In this document: one piece after another, positions 61,375 to 64,000 of the stretch
Layout of the letters: each line of letters begins with the position of its first letter
Numbering within the stretch: position 1 is the first letter of the stretch
Assembly: GCF_021191635.1 (NCBI RefSeq)
Contig: NZ_JAIWPR010000024.1
Span: 48,485-112,484 of the forward strand
Source: Alterluteimonas quercicellularis
GTDB taxonomy: Bacteria; Pseudomonadota; Gammaproteobacteria; Xanthomonadales; Xanthomonadaceae
Length of the DNA: 64,000 bases
Direction of reading: 5' to 3'
Position numbers and translations under genes: made by a program
Notes under the pieces: generated by a model
What the model was told of the DNA's origin: nothing
What the model saw: only the letters and a program-made list of their open reading frames with translations
Databases searched by the model: none

Positions 61375-62168
61375 CCCACCCCGTACAGCAGCAGCAGGCT
61401 CAGCAGCCCGGCGATCGCCAGCGCGGCCAGCAGCAGCCAGGGCAGCCGCCAGGGGCGGCGATGCGCCGCGTCGTCCGCCGCCGGCGCGACCTCGATGTCG
61501 GGCAGTTCCGGTGCCCGCGCCGACGCGCCGCGCGCCATCGGCGCCTCCACCACGAAGCGGTGGTGGGCGTCGAACACGATCTGGTCGCCCGGCTGCAGCA
61601 GCGCGTCGCGCACCGGTTCGCCGTTGACCACGCTGCCGTCGGCCGAGCCGAGGTCGCGCAGCAGCACGCGCTCGCCGCGCAGTTCCAGGCGCGCGTGGCG
61701 CTCGGCGAAGGCCGGATCGTCGATGCGGATGTCGGCCTCCTCGAGGCTGCCGACCAGCCGCGGGCGGTCGAGGGTGAAGCTGCGGCCGTGGTGGCGGCCG
61801 CCGATGCCGCGCAGCACCGTCTGCAGGCCGCGCTGCGGCTCGGCTTCGACAGCGGGCTCGTCGGCACCGGGCATCTGCACCGGGACGTCGGCGAGCAGGC
61901 GCAGCTCGGCGCCGTCGAGATGCAGGGTGTCCCCCCGCCGCAGCATCGCCAGCCGCTGCACGGCGCGCCCGTTGACGTGCACGCCGCGCTGGCCCTCGGC
62001 GACGCTCAGCCAGACCCCGCGCCCGTCCACGCACAAGCGCGCCAGCGCATCGTCGCCGGGCACGGCGGCGATGCCGCCCTGCGGCGCGCGACCGAGCCCG
62101 TGCATGCCCACCTCGAGCGGAAGATCGGGCTGTTCGCCGCCGGAGAAGCGCAGTCTGAGGGTGTCCAT
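61371..62168 (-). CDS. Tandem-FHA membrane-anchored protein
   Basis: A 265-residue protein with two FHA folds: a degenerate one (about 25-95, GVHVNGRAVQRLAMLRRGD) and a canonical one (about 125-210, RLVGSLEEADIRIDDP, ERHARLEL, LRDLGSADGSVVNG). FHA domains bind phosphothreonine. A linker with acidic/Pro residues leads to a C-terminal transmembrane helix (about 243-262), so the FHA domains face the cytosol. No Ser/Thr kinase, phosphatase or type VI genes are in the window. The stop TAG lies in a palindrome shared in type with msrP. Confidence 0.85.
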   Translation of the reverse strand: MDTLRLRFSGGEQPDLPLEVGMHGLGRAPQGGIAAVPGDDALARLCVDGRGVWLSVAEGQRGVHVNGRAVQRLAMLRRGDTLHLDGAELRLLADVPVQMPGADEPAVEAEPQRGLQTVLRGIGGRHHGRSFTLDRPRLVGSLEEADIRIDDPAFAERHARLELRGERVLLRDLGSADGSVVNGEPVRDALLQPGDQIVFDAHHRFVVEAPMARGASARAPELPDIEVAPAADDAAHRRPWRLPWLLLAALAIAGLLSLLLLYGVG

Positions 62169-62263
62169 GCGCGGCGAATCTAGCATGCCCGCGCGGCGCG
62201 CTTCACTCGGCCGCGGCGCCGCGGCCGCAGAATAGGACGCTCCTCCCGCCGCCCAGGTGCCCC

Positions 62264-62542
62264 ATGTCCGAGATCGACATCCGCCATCCCCACTCGCTGC
62301 CCCGGCCGGAGGCGCGCGCGGCGATCGACGACATCGCTGCCAAGCTGGCCGAGAAGTTCGACGTGGCCTGCGCCTGGAACGGCGACGTGCTCGACTTCAA
62401 GCGCTCGGGCGTGGACGGCGCGATCGCGCTGGGCGACAGCGACGTGCGCGTGACCGCGAAGCTGGGCTTCCTGCTCTCGGCGATGCGCGGCCCGATCGAG
62501 AGCGAGATCCGGCGCGTGCTGGCCGAGCGCTTCGGCGCCTAG
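62264..62542 (+). CDS. Polyhydroxyalkanoate-system protein (TIGR02610 family)
   Basis: A 92-residue cytosolic protein that begins MSEIDIRHPHSLPRPEARAA, the family hallmark, followed by KLAEKFDVACAWNGDVLDFKRSGVDGAI. TIGR02610 (PHA_gran_rgn) members are encoded near polyhydroxyalkanoate genes; their biochemical role is unclear. A phasin-type gene lies 0.9 kb downstream on the same strand, which supports a granule link. A REP-like pair follows the stop. Confidence 0.85.
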   Translation: MSEIDIRHPHSLPRPEARAAIDDIAAKLAEKFDVACAWNGDVLDFKRSGVDGAIALGDSDVRVTAKLGFLLSAMRGPIESEIRRVLAERFGA

Positions 62543-62560
62543 CCGGCGCCAGGCGACGTC

Positions 62561-62628
62561 GTAAGAGCGCGCCCGCGCGCGACTGCCCTTGTCGGGAAAG
62601 CTCCGTCGCGCGCGAGCGCGCTCCTGCG
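62561..62628. repeat. REP-like palindrome pair
   Basis: A direct copy at 62561-62583 (GTAAGAGCGCGCCCGCGCGC, with A in place of G) and an inverse copy at 62604-62628 (GTCGCGCGCGAGCGCGCTCC) lie in the convergent gap. Confidence 0.7.
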
Positions 62629-62638
62629 GGACGAGCGA

Positions 62639-63352
62639 TCAGCCGAACGGCCGCGGGGCGTTCGCGAACAGCCGCCGCGACAGCGCGCGCTCCCCGTGCT
62701 GGATCGCCTCCACGAAGCCCTGCGGATCGTCCAGGCCCTCGAAGGCGGCGTAGCCGCGTTCCAGGAAGTCCTGCAACCGGCCCACGCCGGCCAGCCGCGC
62801 CGCCGGGCGCGACATCCGCAGCAGCCGGCCCGCACCGGGCAGCGCCACCGCGTCGGCGAGGCCGTCGCCGACCGCGCCGATCAGGTCGATCTGGTGGCCG
62901 CGCAGGCGCGGCCGGCCGACCTCGCGATAGGCCTCGGCGTACAGCGCCTCGTCGAGCCGGCGGCGGCGCGGGGCCAGGCCGTGCAGCGCCTCGGCCATGC
63001 GCAGGTCCAGCGCATGGCTGAGCACGCCCAGCTCGATGGCATGGGCGAGCGTGCCGGCCAGCGGCGCCGGCAGCAGCCGCGCCATCGTCGGCACCACGCG
63101 CAGCATGTCGGCATCGCGGCGGTCGTCGTCGCGGCCGCCGTAGACCTCGCCGAGGAAGAAGTCCGCGGCCGCCGCGCGGTCCGGGCGTTCGAGCAGCGGC
63201 GCCAGGCTGCGCCGCAGCCGCTGCGCCTGCCAGCGGCGCACTTCCGGCAGCCAGCGCATGGCGTTGCGCGGTTCGCCCTGCGCATCGCGCACCGCGCGGT
63301 ACCAGGCCGCGCGGCGTTCCAGGCGCGCGGCGGGGCGTGAGGCACGCGACAT
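62639..63352 (-). CDS. Conserved hypothetical helical protein
   Basis: A 237-residue soluble, Arg/Ala/Leu-rich helical protein with no export signal. A motif FFLGEVYGGRDDDRRDADMLRV is near residue 95; the FFL..xYG..DDxRRDxD pattern recurs in proteobacterial proteins of unknown function. I cannot assign a role. It sits on the opposite strand between the two PHA-granule genes and is divergent from the phasin gene, so it could be involved in storage granules, but nothing in the sequence shows this. Confidence 0.68.
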   Translation of the reverse strand: MSRASRPAARLERRAAWYRAVRDAQGEPRNAMRWLPEVRRWQAQRLRRSLAPLLERPDRAAAADFFLGEVYGGRDDDRRDADMLRVVPTMARLLPAPLAGTLAHAIELGVLSHALDLRMAEALHGLAPRRRRLDEALYAEAYREVGRPRLRGHQIDLIGAVGDGLADAVALPGAGRLLRMSRPAARLAGVGRLQDFLERGYAAFEGLDDPQGFVEAIQHGERALSRRLFANAPRPFG

Positions 63353-63457
63353 GCGCCCATGATGGCCAGCCGATCCGCGCGCCCGCAAGCGCGTCGACGC
63401 GGCGCTAATGCGTCCTGCGACAGCATCGGGCCCTTCCCTTCCCTCGAGGAGCGCACC

Positions 63458-64000
63458 ATGGCGACCTACAAGAAGCCCGCCGCCGCCCGGCGCACGCGCA
63501 CGCCGCCGCCCCCGCCGCCGGAGTCCGAGGCGTCCTTCACCCGCACGCTGGGCGAATCGGCGCAGCGGATCTGGCTGGCCGGCCTCGGCGCGCTCGGCCG
63601 CGCGCAGGAGGAAGGCGGCCGGCTGTTCGAGACCCTGGTGCGCGAGGGCCGCCAGGTCGACCGCAGCGCGCGCGACCAGATCGACGGGCAGACCGCCGAA
63701 CTGCGCGACAACGTCGAGGCGACGGTCGAGCAGGCCTCCGCCGCCTGGGACCGGCTGGAGCGCGCGTTCGACGAACGACTGCAGCGCACGCTGACCCGGC
63801 TCGGGGTGCCGACCCGGCGCGACGTGAACGCCCTCGAGGCGCGCATCGAGGCGCTGGCCGCCGAACTGCGCGCCCGCGATGCCGCCGCCGCACCGGTCCG
63901 CCAGGGCCCGCCGCGGCGCCGGGCCGCGACGCCGGCCACGCATCCGCCGGTGGGCACGGGCGCCGCGACCCGCAAGTCGGCCGCCACCGGCCGCAAGCCG
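63458..64000 (+). CDS. Phasin-family (PhaI/PhaF-like) granule protein, 3' end outside window
   Basis: At least 181 codons, open to the end of the window. The start ATG has GAGGAG 8 bases upstream. A basic Lys/Arg/Pro N-terminus leads to the phasin core (residues about 28-120) with RIWLAGLGALGRAQEEGGRLFETLV, a helix typical of granule-associated PhaI/PhaF proteins. From about 145 the sequence becomes Ala/Pro/Arg/Lys-rich (RRRAATPATHPP, GAATRKSAATGRKP), like the histone-H1-like tail of PhaF that binds DNA. Expected at the surface of polyhydroxyalkanoate granules. The same-strand TIGR02610 gene upstream agrees. Confidence 0.85.
   Translation, partial: MATYKKPAAARRTRTPPPPPPESEASFTRTLGESAQRIWLAGLGALGRAQEEGGRLFETLVREGRQVDRSARDQIDGQTAELRDNVEATVEQASAAWDRLERAFDERLQRTLTRLGVPTRRDVNALEARIEALAAELRARDAAAAPVRQGPPRRRAATPATHPPVGTGAATRKSAATGRKP

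Overview
The window is a very GC-rich stretch of bacterial chromosome. Gene content and order point to a gammaproteobacterium of the Lysobacteraceae/Xanthomonadaceae (Lysobacter or Luteimonas type). The evidence is serC-pheA-aroA in a row, rluC divergent from rne, serS beside a tRNA-Ser gene, an mtnBDC methionine-salvage cluster, TonB-family energy transducers with a TonB-dependent receptor, and a palindromic GTAGGAGCGCGC element scattered between genes. The taxon is inferred from family recognition; no search was run. I see no prophage, integrase, transposase, CRISPR array or rRNA operon.

Layout. 0-4 kb: a DUF1704 metallopeptidase (cut by the window edge) overlapping a glutathione-synthase-like ATP-grasp ligase, a convergent serine hydrolase whose frame runs antisense into the ligase, and a PhnA/YjdM zinc-ribbon protein. 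4-11 kb: an acyl-CoA ligase, a NUDIX hydrolase, two APC amino-acid permeases and a dicarboxylate/glutamate symporter. 11-14 kb: mtnB, mtnD, mtnC and a C13 cysteine peptidase. 14-21 kb: a secreted phosphoesterase, a small MscS channel, a DksA-like zinc finger, a BaiN-type flavoprotein and a DUF2388/DUF4105 secreted pair. 21-29 kb: a very large exported beta-propeller amidohydrolase, rluC, and rne behind a long leader. 29-38 kb: a GacA/UvrY-type regulator, a serine hydrolase, two orphan histidine kinases, an alpha/beta hydrolase, an orphan TrbM-like secreted protein with its own promoter-like site and terminator, a Kef-type antiporter and a lipoprotein. 38.6-41.2 kb: tRNA-Ser(UGA), a broken tRNA-Ser copy, a LysR regulator and serS. 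41-54 kb: two TonB-family proteins, dgcN-dgcA, an AraC regulator, a PaiB-like protein, an amidase, and a translationally coupled operon of alpha/beta hydrolase, TonB-dependent receptor, YkvI-type membrane protein and N-acyl-D-amino-acid deacylase. 54-64 kb: serC-pheA-aroA, msrP-msrQ, a GH5-like glycosidase, a tandem-FHA membrane protein, and two polyhydroxyalkanoate-granule genes around a conserved hypothetical.

The best candidate for an undescribed system is 41.3-54.4 kb. DgcN (DUF1611) and DgcA (enolase-superfamily racemase) belong to a recently described D-glutamate catabolic route through N-acetyl-glutamate. Here they lie next to a regulator, an amidase and an operon containing a D-aminoacylase, an outer-membrane TonB-dependent receptor and an inner-membrane transporter, with two TonB-family genes just upstream. 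I read this as a possible import-and-salvage locus for N-acyl-D-amino acids or D-glutamyl compounds. The individual families are known; the combined function is inference.

Non-coding structure is also notable. REP-like palindromes supply the TAG stop codons of three genes. A second palindrome supplies the TAG stop of msrP and of the FHA gene. A tRNA-Ser remnant is split by a 45-base insertion next to the intact gene.
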